From Chloracidobacterium sp. (GTDB taxonomy: Bacteria; Acidobacteriota; Blastocatellia; Pyrinomonadales; Pyrinomonadaceae): 64,000 bases of DNA. Location of the stretch: assembly GCA_016720705.1 (NCBI GenBank), contig JADKKB010000005.1:186001-250000 (forward strand), in the 5' to 3' direction. Numbering within the stretch: position 1 is the first letter of the stretch; each line of letters opens with the position of its first letter. Under the pieces are notes generated by a model, which was not told the DNA's origin, made no database searches, and worked only from the letters and a program-made list of their open reading frames with translations. Below are positions 42,713-51,458 of this stretch, piece after piece. A program made the translations under genes and the position numbers.

Positions 42713-43055
42713 CTTTTATTAAGGCTGAACTGTAATTGAGCGTTTAGCCGCAACAGTTATCCGGTATTTTGTGAGTTATTTTTGAGCTTTTGTGGAAGCC
42801 GGAGCCGAATGACCCTTTTTACTTAATGAACGGAAGAAAAGGGTGTTCAAGTACAGTGGCAGGCAAAAAGGCCGGGCTGCGGCATTCTCGAAGTCTATTC
42901 ACAGATCTCCAAATCAAACCTTTTAACCGCAACGTAGCGAGCGTTGCGGTTTTTTTCGTTGCAGACGAACGTGGCTAATAGTCCTAAAAGATGGGCAAAG
43001 ATCTGCGCTTTTAAGTGTTTCGTGGGCAATTCCGTATTGTGTTAGATTAAGGGAT
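42713..43055. other. Intergenic region after tRNA-Arg, possible small RNA or gene remnant
   Basis: 343 bp without a recognised gene. A short frame from the ATG at 42826 (MNGRKGCSSTVAGKK...) runs through a strong terminator and resembles nothing I know. The region between the tRNA and the terminator (42925-42957) could be a trailer, a small RNA or the remains of an integrated element, since tRNA genes are common integration sites. No integrase is seen. Confidence 0.4.
42925..42957 (+). terminator. Intrinsic terminator
   Basis: ACCGCAACG and CGTTGCGGT form a perfect 9-bp stem around a TAGCGAG loop, followed by TTTTTT. It closes whatever transcript includes tRNA-Arg. Confidence 0.88.
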
Positions 43056-44753
43056 ATGCAGTATGTCTTGACCGCAGAACAAATGCGAGAGGTCGATCGA
43101 AAGACGGTCGAACGATTCGGTATTCCGTCGATAGTTCTGATGGAAAATGCCGCCCAGGCGGCGGCGCGTATCATTATAGAAAGGCTGGGCGGATCGGTTC
43201 GGGCCAATTCGATACTGTTACTCTGCGGCAAGGGGAATAATGGTGGCGACGGTGCTGCTATCGCCAGGTTACTCGCAATGGCCGGGGCTAATGTTGACGT
43301 ATTTCTCTTCGGCGAGATCGAGGATACGGTCGGTGATGCCAGAACAAATTTTGAGATCTGCAAAAGGCTCAACGATGCCGAATATCGGGATGACGTAGTT
43401 TATTGGCAGCCGATGCGGTGGACGTACCGAAACGAGGGCGGCGGTATCAACTTCATAGAGATCACGGATAAAGAGACTTTCTATGAAATGCTTAGTGAAG
43501 GTTGGGAACTTGGTTGGGTCGCCTTGGTCGATGCGATATGCGGAACCGGCCTAAACGGTGAACTTAGGGGAATGGTTGGGGAAATAACGGAACAGTTGTC
43601 CAAATGGGACAAATATCAGATCAAAGGACTTGGCGACTGTTTGCCCATTTTTTCGATCGATATGCCATCAGGGTTGCGTTCGGATCACGCCGATGCAGAC
43701 GGCCCGCACCTTCGGGCTTCGGTCACCATCACATTTACTGCGCCCAAACCCGCTCAAGTACTGCCGCCCGCCTCGAATGCGATCGGCGAGTTGATCGTTG
43801 TAGATATCGGATCGCCATCGGTACTGTTGGAGAGTCTGGAAGTGAACCTTTTTCTGGCAGATGAATCAGATGCCGTTGAATGGCTCGAAGAATGCAAATT
43901 TCAGGGCGATTCGTACAAAAACAAACGCGGCCACGCATTGTTGATCGCAGGCTCGGACAACTATTCGGGTGCGGCGGTGCTGTGCGGTAACGCGGCGATG
44001 CGTTCGGGCGCCGGGCTAGTGACGATAGCGACGCCGAAGAGTTCCAAAGACTCGGTCGCAGCGCGCGTGCTGCCGGAGGTGATGGTACGCGGGGTGGCTG
44101 AGACCAAAAGTGGATCACTCGCCGAGTCGGCGTTTGAAGAGATCGGCGATCTGCTTGAAAAGGCCGATGCTGTCGCTATCGGAAGCGGAATATCGCAGGA
44201 TGAAAGCACGCACAGGTTTGTTCAGAAAGTGATCACGAACCGTAATCGTCCGGTGATCGTTGATGCCGATGCCTTAAACTTGCTGTCGCCGGCTTTGAAT
44301 AGCTGGGAGCCTGCAAACGAAAGCGGCGGTGCCTTGATATTGACGCCCCACGAAGGCGAATTTATGCGCTTGCTTGGCACGGACGACAAGGCGTTGATCA
44401 AAGACCGTGTCGAAGCCGTTCGTGATTTTGCAGTCCGGCATAGCGTTATACTTGTTTTGAAAGGTGAACGCGTTTTGATCGGTGCCCCGGACGGCAGGGT
44501 CGTGGTCAATCCAACAGGGAATTCCGGACTAGGTAAGGCCGGCAACGGTGATACTTTGACCGGCATTCTCACCGGATTTGCAGCACAGGCCGTAAAAAAT
44601 GAGATAGATATGTTTTCCACTGTCGTCGCCGCCGTCTATATTGCCGGAATGGCGGGAGATGTGGCTGAGCAAAAATACGGCAAGCGTGTAATGACAGCGT
44701 CCGACGTGCGGGAGTGTCTGGTCGAGGTCTTCGGCCGATTAGCCGCAAAATAG
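43056..44753 (+). CDS. nnr: Bifunctional NAD(P)H-hydrate epimerase / ADP-dependent dehydratase
   Basis: This enzyme repairs hydrated NADH and NADPH. The N-terminal YjeF-N domain has VLMENAAQAAARII and LLCGKGNNGGDGAAIARLLA, and later DAICGTGLNG. The C-terminal ribokinase-like domain (about 280-560) has GHALLIAGSDNYSGAAVLCG, ALNLLSP, LTPHEGEF, LKGERVLIGAPDGRVVVNPT and GNSGLGKAGNGDTLTGIL. At 565 residues it is somewhat longer than usual; a segment near 110-150 with WQPMRWTYRNEGGGINFIEI looks like an insertion in the epimerase domain. tsaE follows after 29 bp. Confidence 0.95.
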   Translation: MQYVLTAEQMREVDRKTVERFGIPSIVLMENAAQAAARIIIERLGGSVRANSILLLCGKGNNGGDGAAIARLLAMAGANVDVFLFGEIEDTVGDARTNFEICKRLNDAEYRDDVVYWQPMRWTYRNEGGGINFIEITDKETFYEMLSEGWELGWVALVDAICGTGLNGELRGMVGEITEQLSKWDKYQIKGLGDCLPIFSIDMPSGLRSDHADADGPHLRASVTITFTAPKPAQVLPPASNAIGELIVVDIGSPSVLLESLEVNLFLADESDAVEWLEECKFQGDSYKNKRGHALLIAGSDNYSGAAVLCGNAAMRSGAGLVTIATPKSSKDSVAARVLPEVMVRGVAETKSGSLAESAFEEIGDLLEKADAVAIGSGISQDESTHRFVQKVITNRNRPVIVDADALNLLSPALNSWEPANESGGALILTPHEGEFMRLLGTDDKALIKDRVEAVRDFAVRHSVILVLKGERVLIGAPDGRVVVNPTGNSGLGKAGNGDTLTGILTGFAAQAVKNEIDMFSTVVAAVYIAGMAGDVAEQKYGKRVMTASDVRECLVEVFGRLAAK

Positions 44754-44782
44754 AACTTTTGCCGGTGAGCTTATGATGATCG

Positions 44783-45226
44783 ATGGATCGTATGTCAACG
44801 ACTAAAACCATCTGCCCGACACCTGAGATGTCGTTCGAATTAGGGCAAGAGCTTGGCCGCGGCCTCCGTTCCGGTGATGTTGTATTGCTCGAGGGAGGAC
44901 TCGGTGCGGGCAAGACCCTGTTTACCAAGGGAATTGTAAATGCTCTTGGGTACGATGTCGATGAAGTGACAAGTCCGAGTTTTGCGATCGTAAATCTATA
45001 TGAACTCCCTGAGATAGATGTCTATCACGTCGATCTGTGGAGGCTTGATCCCGGCTTGGATATCTACACGGCGATCGGATTGGATGAGATATTGGACAGC
45101 GATCGAGCTTTAACGATCATCGAGTGGCCTGAGCGACTCGCTCAAAGCCCCGTTGGATCAGGAGTCATTAACGTAAAGATCGAAGGTGATGGCGACGAAC
45201 CACGGACCATAACTATCGACCGTTAG
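44783..45226 (+). CDS. tsaE: tRNA threonylcarbamoyladenosine biosynthesis ATPase TsaE
   Basis: TsaE is the ATPase that completes the TsaD/TsaB machinery making t6A on ANN-decoding tRNAs. The 147-residue product has Walker A GGLGAGKT (38-45), the switch region VTSPSFAIVN and VYHVDLWRL, and IIEWPERL near the end, as usual. Met4 is an equally good start. tsaB and tsaD are not in the window. Confidence 0.94.
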   Translation: MDRMSTTKTICPTPEMSFELGQELGRGLRSGDVVLLEGGLGAGKTLFTKGIVNALGYDVDEVTSPSFAIVNLYELPEIDVYHVDLWRLDPGLDIYTAIGLDEILDSDRALTIIEWPERLAQSPVGSGVINVKIEGDGDEPRTITIDR

Positions 45227-45279
45227 GCCGCGATCGAAAATTTAACATCACAAATATTTAATGCTTGCCGTTAATCCGA

Positions 45280-45285
45280 TATAAT
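45280..45285 (+). promoter_or_regulatory. -10 element for ppk1, very close to the start codon
   Basis: A perfect TATAAT is followed by 9 bases and then ATG at 45295. A start about 7 bases past it would leave essentially no 5' leader. The -35 region (near 45257) is poor. Confidence 0.45.
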
Positions 45286-45294
45286 TTAGTTGGA

Positions 45295-47442
45295 ATGTTA
45301 AGCAAAGTGGGTGGAAAAGATAGCAAAAAGGCCAACGAGGTAAACTCGGTTGAGAATGCCGCGGCGGCATTTGACGGTCAGTTGCTATTCAACCGTGAAC
45401 TCGCGTGGCTCGAATTTAACCGGCAGGTGTTGGAAGAAGCGTTTCGCGACGGTGTTCCGGTGCTTGAGCGGCTTAAATTTCTGTCGATCTTCTCGACCAA
45501 TCTCGACGAGTTCTTTATGATCCGCGTCTCCGGACTTAAGGAGCAGATCGACGAAGGCATTAGCGAACTTTCGCCTGACGGAATGACCGCGGAGGATCAG
45601 CTTGACGAATTGCGAAAGCGTCTGCGGCCGATGCTCAAACGACAGGTCAATCATTTGCAGCAAACGGTGCTGCCGGAACTGAAAAAGGCCGGATTGACGA
45701 TCGAGCCGTATAAAGGCCTGAACGCCAAAGACCGCAAAAAGCTCGATAAGTATTTTCGCGATAATCTATTTCCGATCCTGACGCCACAGTCGGTCGATTC
45801 CAGCCATCCTTTTCCATATATTTCCAATTTAAGCCTCAATATCGGACTCTTTATCGAGCCGGATCGTGCATTTACGCAGAAGAGCCTGAAGCACCTATAT
45901 CGGCAAAAGCGATTTACGCGGATCAAATTGCCGCCCACAGCCTCGCGGTTGATACCCATCGACGAGAAAAAAGGACGGTTTGCTCTTATCGAAGAGGTGA
46001 TCGCGGCGAATGTTCAAGAAATATTTCCGAATATGAAAACTTCGGACTCGTTTCTATTTCGCGTCACGCGTGATGCCGACATCGAGCTTCGTGAGGACGA
46101 GGCCGGTGACTTGCTCAGGACTCTGGAACGCGAACTGCAACGCCGTCGTGACCGGTTTCCGGTCCGGTTGGAGGTCTCGGCGACGATGCCCGATAAGATG
46201 CTCCGCGTTCTGACTATGGGCATCGGCCTGAGCAATATCGACGTTGACCGTATCGAAGGACTTCTCGATATTCCGGACTTGATGCAGCTTTACGGCTTGG
46301 TCAAGCCTAACCTTAAGGACAAACCGTTTCAGACGCGGCACCCGATATCGCTGCACGGTAAAAAGAGTGCATTCGATGTGATCAAACGTCAGGATGTGTT
46401 GCTGCATCATCCATATAACTCTTTTAGCGTCGTTTCGGATTTTATCGCTGAGGCCGCTGAGGACCCGGACGTCCAGGCAATAAAGATATGTTTGTATCGT
46501 ACGGGAAAGGACTCGCCGATCGTCGATTCGCTGATGCGCGCCAGTCGCCTCGGCAAACAGGTGACGGCACTGGTCGAGCTCAAGGCACGTTTTGACGAGG
46601 AGAACAATATCGAGTGGGCCAGACGTCTTGAGAATGAAGGCGTCCACGTCGTTTACGGCATAAGCTCATTAAAAACTCATTCCAAAGTTCTTTTGGTGAT
46701 TCGTCGCGAAAAGGACAAGCTCGTCCGATATGTCCATCTTGCGACCGGAAATTATAATCCGGCGACCTCCAAGATCTACACCGACCTCGGCCTCCTCACG
46801 ACCGACGAAGAAATTGGGGTTGACGCGACAAATCTATTTAATATGCTGACGGGGTATTCGCAGCAGATGAAATATCATCGGCTATTGGTCGCACCGCTCA
46901 ACCTGCGTGAAACGATCGTCCAAATGATCCGCCGCGAGGTGCGTAATAAGTCGGCCGGCAAGCCGGCACGGATCATCGCTAAGTTTAACAGCCTCACCGA
47001 CGTTGCGATCGTGAAGGAACTCTACGCTGCATCAAAAGCCGGCGTCGAGATCGACCTGATCGTGCGTGGTATCTGCGTGCTTAGGCCCGGGATCAAGGGT
47101 TTGTCCGAGAATATACGCGTTCGTTCGGTGATCGGACGTCTGCTCGAGCACAGTCGCGTATTCTATTTTGCCAATGGCGGCGACGATGCGGATGAAGAGG
47201 TCTATATCGGGAGTGCTGACTGGATGATGAGAAACCTGGACCGGCGGATCGAGGTTCTGGTTCCGATCCTCGGTGCCGATATCCGAAAGTACATAAAAGA
47301 TACGTTTCTGGATGCTTATCTAAAGGATGACGTCAATGCCCGTGTGTTAAGGCCAGACGGCACTTACCGCAAGGTGGCCGTTTCCGCCTCAAATCCCTTC
47401 GATTCGCAAATGTATTTTGTTGGACGGGATGTCGCGGATTAA
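45295..47442 (+). CDS. ppk1: Polyphosphate kinase 1
   Basis: PPK1 reversibly transfers the ATP gamma-phosphate to polyphosphate. From MLSKVGGKDSKKAN the protein has about 715 residues with the family order: N domain (LLFNRELAWLEFNRQVLEEA), head domain, and two phospholipase-D-like catalytic domains. The phosphorylated His462 lies in SSLKTHSKVLL, and RYVHLATGNYN with DLGLLT follows. The frame opens ten codons earlier, but the first in-frame ATG after the promoter TATAAT is preferred. Its 3' end overlaps by 4 bp the convergent CYTH gene, a possible tri- or polyphosphatase. Confidence 0.97.
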   Translation: MLSKVGGKDSKKANEVNSVENAAAAFDGQLLFNRELAWLEFNRQVLEEAFRDGVPVLERLKFLSIFSTNLDEFFMIRVSGLKEQIDEGISELSPDGMTAEDQLDELRKRLRPMLKRQVNHLQQTVLPELKKAGLTIEPYKGLNAKDRKKLDKYFRDNLFPILTPQSVDSSHPFPYISNLSLNIGLFIEPDRAFTQKSLKHLYRQKRFTRIKLPPTASRLIPIDEKKGRFALIEEVIAANVQEIFPNMKTSDSFLFRVTRDADIELREDEAGDLLRTLERELQRRRDRFPVRLEVSATMPDKMLRVLTMGIGLSNIDVDRIEGLLDIPDLMQLYGLVKPNLKDKPFQTRHPISLHGKKSAFDVIKRQDVLLHHPYNSFSVVSDFIAEAAEDPDVQAIKICLYRTGKDSPIVDSLMRASRLGKQVTALVELKARFDEENNIEWARRLENEGVHVVYGISSLKTHSKVLLVIRREKDKLVRYVHLATGNYNPATSKIYTDLGLLTTDEEIGVDATNLFNMLTGYSQQMKYHRLLVAPLNLRETIVQMIRREVRNKSAGKPARIIAKFNSLTDVAIVKELYAASKAGVEIDLIVRGICVLRPGIKGLSENIRVRSVIGRLLEHSRVFYFANGGDDADEEVYIGSADWMMRNLDRRIEVLVPILGADIRKYIKDTFLDAYLKDDVNARVLRPDGTYRKVAVSASNPFDSQMYFVGRDVAD

Positions 47443-48002
47443 ACCGTTGCTGTCTTTTCAAACCTCGATTCCATAATACCGTTGACCTGTTTTCCGAATT
47501 TTGCGGTCAAACGCGGATATCCACGCAACTCAGACTCGAATCGCTCGGCACCGAGCAACTTTTCGGCTTCGATAATGTCTTGGACCGAGCCTTCGATCTC
47601 CATATAATATCCGAACGGCAGTTCGTCCAATACGACCTCGACATTTCCTAAATGCCAAGACTTACGGTGCTTTTCGTACACTACCGCAAGTCGGTAGCCG
47701 AGTTTTTCGATGATCCGTTCGGTTGCCTCGACGTCTGCGACCATCGTTTCAAACTCGATCTTGTGTTTGAAGTCGCTGTCCGGGCTCGTCCCGACCTTTT
47801 CTTTATAGGTGAGCAGATTAGTATTGCCGGTTTTACGGACGCGCAGCACGGCATTTCGGTCGTCAAGCAGTTGCCCGCGATGCAGATAATTTTCCTCGAA
47901 AACGTCGTCAACGAAGACGGCATTCAACTCTCGAAGCTTTGCTTCCATTTCGACAAGCAGTTTTTTGTCCAAACGGTATTTTTTTTCAATTTCTATAGCC
48001 AT
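47439..48002 (-). CDS. CYTH-domain (triphosphate tunnel) phosphohydrolase
   Basis: This 187-residue protein starts MAIEIEKKYR, the ExExK signature of CYTH proteins (Glu4, Glu6, Lys8). It continues with VLRVRKTGN, LTYKEKVG, HKIEFETMV, VVYEKHRKSW and VVLDELPFGYYMEIEG, the basic and acidic residues of the metal-dependent tunnel that binds triphosphates. Members are thiamine triphosphatases, tripolyphosphatases or class IV adenylate cyclases. Its tail-to-tail position with ppk1 favours inorganic polyphosphate metabolism, but this is inference. Confidence 0.9.
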   Translation of the reverse strand: MAIEIEKKYRLDKKLLVEMEAKLRELNAVFVDDVFEENYLHRGQLLDDRNAVLRVRKTGNTNLLTYKEKVGTSPDSDFKHKIEFETMVADVEATERIIEKLGYRLAVVYEKHRKSWHLGNVEVVLDELPFGYYMEIEGSVQDIIEAEKLLGAERFESELRGYPRLTAKFGKQVNGIMESRFEKTATV

Positions 48003-48085
48003 TGGCCGGGTCGAAAATCTTCCTCTGGTAAATAGTACGTATTCTGCGGGTGCACGGCAAACAGTCGGTTATCAACTTACAGGGC

Positions 48086-48114
48086 TTGACTGAAATTGCC
48101 CAATATTCGATACT
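48086..48114 (+). promoter_or_regulatory. Promoter for the bacilliredoxin gene
   Basis: TTGACT (48086-48091), 17 bp, GATACT (48109-48114). It is followed by a ~60-base leader with a good AGAGGAAAT ribosome site before ATG. Confidence 0.45.
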
Positions 48115-48184
48115 TGAAAAAAAGGTCAGGATTAGTTCCTGTCTATACATTTCTTAAAACGATAGAATTTAGAGGAAATATAAT

Positions 48185-48628
48185 ATGCCTTATCCAGAAA
48201 TGATGATCCACGGAATGCGACAGGAACTTGCGCAGCTCGGGATAGAAGAAACCAAAACCACTGAGGCCGTCGACGAAGCCGTCAAAAATACTGACGGAAC
48301 GGTGATGGTCGTCGTCAACTCGGTCTGCGGCTGTGCCGCCGGCGGTGTCCGCCCGGGAATCGCGATGGCGCTTCAGAATGCTGCGCACAAGCCTGATCGT
48401 TCGATCACTGTGTTTGCCGGTGCGGACATAGATGCCACCGACACTGCCCGTGCCTATTTCGAGGGATATGCTCCGTCGTCACCGGCGATCGGCATTCTGC
48501 AAAACGGCAAACTCGTACAGATGTTCGAACGCCGTGACCTCGAAGGCCGTCCGGCGATGACGATAGCACAGTCGCTGGTCGAAGCTTTTGAATCGCATTG
48601 CGTCAAGACGGATGCGGCAAATAACTAG
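48185..48628 (+). CDS. BrxA/BrxB-family bacilliredoxin
   Basis: This 147-residue protein contains the family's redox motif CGC at 48-50 in VVNSVCGCAAGGVRPG, preceded by the MPYPEMMIHGMRQELAQLG start and followed by TVFAGADIDATDTARAYF and a thioredoxin-like fold ending. In Firmicutes the family removes bacillithiol from proteins; in acidobacteria it may act with bacillithiol or a similar thiol. The gene stands alone with its own promoter and terminator. Confidence 0.93.
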   Translation: MPYPEMMIHGMRQELAQLGIEETKTTEAVDEAVKNTDGTVMVVVNSVCGCAAGGVRPGIAMALQNAAHKPDRSITVFAGADIDATDTARAYFEGYAPSSPAIGILQNGKLVQMFERRDLEGRPAMTIAQSLVEAFESHCVKTDAANN

Positions 48629-48651
48629 GTCCATTACTTTCAACTCAGCGG

Positions 48652-48681
48652 AAAGGCCGTCAAGGATTTGGCGGCCTTTTT
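48652..48681 (+). terminator. Intrinsic terminator after the bacilliredoxin gene
   Basis: AAAGGCCGTC and GGCGGCCTTT pair around AAGGATTT and are followed by TTT-A-T. It lies about 24 bases after the stop codon. Confidence 0.8.
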
Positions 48682-48773
48682 TATATTTGCCGCCGCTGAA
48701 ATAGTTATTGCCCTTGCGGCATAATACCGTTAGAATAGCGTTGGACTCTATTTACCCTAGTCGGGCTTCGCCA

Positions 48774-49220
48774 ATGTCAATCAGCCAACGCCAGCACATA
48801 CGATTTTCGCTCGACCTTCCGGCGTGGATATACACGAAGTTTGGCGAAAAGCAGCAAACTCTGCTGCAGCAGATAAGTATCGGCGGTTGCTTTACCGGAT
48901 GGGAAGAGAATATCTACATCGGCGATGAATTTCGGATGGAAATTCAGATGCCGAACGGCAATTATATACCGCTGCACTGCAAGGCTCTGTACCGTTTTGA
49001 ACACACCGGGATTGGTGTAAAATTTGTCGATATTACCGAATTTGAACAAGAGCTGATCACTCAGATCATCGCCGCCAGGCTCGACGCCGAAGGCGTTCCC
49101 CTACAAGTCAATCCGTTTGCCCATCCGCCGACGTTCGCCGACCAAGAGTCAACTCCGCGGGTCACGGACATCCGCGAAAAGACCGACGCCATCCTGGAGC
49201 GGATAATGACCCCAGACTAA
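48774..49220 (+). CDS. PilZ-domain protein
   Basis: From MSISQRQHIRFSLDLPAWIY the 148-residue product has the PilZ arginine motif RxxxR (Arg6 and Arg10). In the second motif, normally (D/N)xSxxG, the first position is Gln (Q33-I-S-I-G-G38), so c-di-GMP affinity may be altered. Beta-strand pattern and VKFVDI continue as in PilZ. An acidic tail of about 40 residues follows. It may be a diguanylate-responsive adaptor for motility or surface growth. The longer frame from 48708 contains no domain residues. Confidence 0.82.
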   Translation: MSISQRQHIRFSLDLPAWIYTKFGEKQQTLLQQISIGGCFTGWEENIYIGDEFRMEIQMPNGNYIPLHCKALYRFEHTGIGVKFVDITEFEQELITQIIAARLDAEGVPLQVNPFAHPPTFADQESTPRVTDIREKTDAILERIMTPD

Positions 49221-49314
49221 AGAGCCCAAGAGTGGACAGTCATAACGCCGATCTGCTTGCACCGGCTCAATGCTTAGTTGCCCGTAAATATAACGCGACA
49301 TCTAATGATCGATC

Positions 49315-50688
49315 TCAAAACAACTCATCCATCGCCTGTTCGAGGTTTTTAACGCCTACAACTCTAATTCCTAAAAGCTTTTCCAGGCCTTTTTTATTCG
49401 ATTCCGGCAGGATCAGCTTTTTAAATCCAAGGGTTTGAGCTTCGCGGGCTCTGGCTTGGGCCTGAAGCACACCGCGGACTTCGCCGGTCAGGCCGACCTC
49501 GCCAAATAGGGCGGTTTCGGGCGGGACTTGCAGATTGCGAAAGCTCGAGGCGATCGAGCCGATGATCCCGAGGTCGGCGGCCGGTTCGTCGATCTCCATA
49601 CCTCCGGCGACATTGATAAAGACATCGTCGGCCGCAAGCTGAAAGCCGAGCTGCTTTTCCATAACAGCGATCAGCAGCGATGCGCGATTTTGGTCAAAGC
49701 CCTGCGTCATTCGGCGCCCAGTGCCAAACTTGGTGCCGCTCACTAATGCCTGCACCTCGACCAGCAGCGGCCGCGTGCCCTCCATACAGACGGTGACGAC
49801 TGATCCGGTTGCATTCTCGGGCCGCTCTTGCAGGAAAAGCTCGGACGGATTGGCAACGGCGATCAGACCAGCGTTGGTCATTTCGAAAACGCCGATCTCG
49901 TTTGCCGCTCCAAAACGATTTTTGGTCGCGCGGATGATGCGGTGATTGTGGTGGCGGTCGCCCTCAAAATAAAGAACGGTATCGACAATGTGTTCGAGCG
50001 TCTTGGGCCCGGCGATCGAGCCTTCCTTGGTGACGTGGCCAGTCAGGAAGACGGGCGTCCCTGTTTGTTTGGCAAACATCATAAACTGCGCCGCCACATC
50101 CCGAACTTGCGAAACGCTGCCCGGAGCCGACTCGATCTTGTCGCTGAAAACGGTCTGGATCGAGTCGACAATGACAAAATCGGGCCTCAATTTATCAGTT
50201 TCGGCCAGTATCGCTTGCAGATTGGTCTCCGGCAAAAGGAAAAGATTTTCGGCCTCGACGCTCAGGCGTTCGCCTCGCATCTTGATCTGGCGTTCTGACT
50301 CTTCGCCTGACACGTAGAGCACCTTTGCACCGTGGCGGCTGAGCTTATCGGCCATCTGGATGACTATGGTCGATTTGCCGATGCCCGGAGCACCACCGAT
50401 CAGCACCAGTGAGCCCGCAACGATGCCGCCGCCGAGTACGCGGTCGAGTTCGTCGATGCCCGACGGAGTCCGCGATTCGTCCTGCGATTCGATCGTGCCA
50501 TAGGCGATCGGGGAGGTCTGGCGGTACTGCGAGACATAATTATGTTTGGTGTCGATCGACGGCGTTGGCCGGAAACGCTCTTCGACCAACGTGTTCCATT
50601 CCTGACAGTCGGGGCACTGCCCGAGCCACTTACGCGACTGCCCGCCGCAGCTCTGACAAACGAATATTGTTGCCGGTTGTTTCGCCAT
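49315..50688 (-). CDS. radA: DNA repair protein RadA
   Basis: RadA is a RecA-like helicase that helps branch migration and recombinational repair. From MAKQPATIFVCQSCGGQSRK it shows the N-terminal zinc finger (Cys11, 14, 25, 28), Walker A GGAPGIGKST near 92-101, LYVSGEES, VDSIQTVFS, the family-specific KNRFGAANEIGVFEM, and a C-terminal Lon-type domain (DVFINVAGGMEIDEPAADLG and following). The length of 457 residues is standard. An upstream in-frame start (50712) adds eight residues that are not family-like. Confidence 0.97.
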   Translation of the reverse strand: MAKQPATIFVCQSCGGQSRKWLGQCPDCQEWNTLVEERFRPTPSIDTKHNYVSQYRQTSPIAYGTIESQDESRTPSGIDELDRVLGGGIVAGSLVLIGGAPGIGKSTIVIQMADKLSRHGAKVLYVSGEESERQIKMRGERLSVEAENLFLLPETNLQAILAETDKLRPDFVIVDSIQTVFSDKIESAPGSVSQVRDVAAQFMMFAKQTGTPVFLTGHVTKEGSIAGPKTLEHIVDTVLYFEGDRHHNHRIIRATKNRFGAANEIGVFEMTNAGLIAVANPSELFLQERPENATGSVVTVCMEGTRPLLVEVQALVSGTKFGTGRRMTQGFDQNRASLLIAVMEKQLGFQLAADDVFINVAGGMEIDEPAADLGIIGSIASSFRNLQVPPETALFGEVGLTGEVRGVLQAQARAREAQTLGFKKLILPESNKKGLEKLLGIRVVGVKNLEQAMDELF

Positions 50689-50880
50689 TTGATTATTTAA
50701 GTAAGCATACAACAGCCGACCTTTGTAAACGAATTAGCCGTATAGACACCCCAGCGATCAGCCACTTGCCCGGCCGCCTTGGTTGCGCCGTTCAAGTGCA
50801 TAATATCGTCACGCAATAAAGACCACTGCAAGTGTCCGCAGAATTACGGTTCTGTGAGTCTGAAGCCGATCGTCGGACAC

Positions 50881-50921
50881 AAAAAAGGTTGCCGGATAAC
50901 TTAAATATCCGGCAACCTTTT
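50881..50921. terminator. Long stem terminator between radA start side and small exported gene
   Basis: AAAAGGTTGCCGGATA and TATCCGGCAACCTTTT are perfect reverse complements around ACTTAAA with T/A flanks on both sides. It is followed on the minus strand by no gene before radA, so it terminates the small proline-rich gene. Confidence 0.85.
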
Positions 50922-50947
50922 CGTTTAATCTTTTCAACCCGAGTAAC

Positions 50948-51172
50948 TTAGCTATCGCGGCTGTCGCCTATGATCATATAAAGCGCGAATTCAGTGCCCG
51001 GCTTTTTGGGTGGCTGATTTTCGCGAGGCGGCGGTTTAGGTTGCGGGTTGACGACCGGCGGCGGATTTTTCGGCGGCGGCTTTTTCTGATCGTCGTTCTT
51101 TTGTGCCGCAATCGCCATTGACAGGCCGATCACCATCGTACACATTAGCAAGATCTTGTTTAATTTCTTCAT
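50948..51172 (-). CDS. Small proline-rich exported protein
   Basis: Starting at MKKLNKILLMCTMVIGLSMA the 74-residue product has a signal peptide (cleavage near AIAAQ) followed by a Lys/Pro stretch (KKPPPKNPPPVVNPQPKPPP) and a short C-terminus with FALYMIIGDSRDS. A GAGGAAAC ribosome site lies upstream. The function is unknown; proline-rich tails often span the periplasm or bind peptidoglycan. The extended frame to 51271 is rejected because it would precede the signal peptide. Confidence 0.65.
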   Translation of the reverse strand: MKKLNKILLMCTMVIGLSMAIAAQKNDDQKKPPPKNPPPVVNPQPKPPPRENQPPKKPGTEFALYMIIGDSRDS

Positions 51173-51458
51173 CGCTTTAAGGTTTCCTCTTTCGTTAAAA
51201 TAACGCTCTTGGGGAAAGAGGAACGTGCGTTCCGCTTGTTTTATAGCAATCGCGATGCCACAAGCGAACATATGATTGATTATCCAGTAAATAGGTTGGA
51301 TTCTATCATTTAGGCCGTCCTTTCCATTTACAAAACTTTACGTTTTCAGGTATTTATATACGAAATGGTGAATCTGCTCGATATTTTGGCATCTGTCGTC
51401 GCGAGAAAATTGTGTTTGACGGTCTCTCATCGCTATCAATCGGTGGCATAATCGAACT

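Noticed and set aside
42523..42753. Minus-strand frame reading GDPGWIRTTGLSLRRRTLYP across tRNA-Arg
   Set aside because: This is the well-known false protein produced by translating the antisense of a tRNA-Arg gene. The tRNA folds perfectly.
42826..42978. Small frame after tRNA-Arg, considered as a ribosomal protein or integrase tail
   Set aside because: It runs through a strong intrinsic terminator and matches no ribosomal protein or recombinase motif I know.
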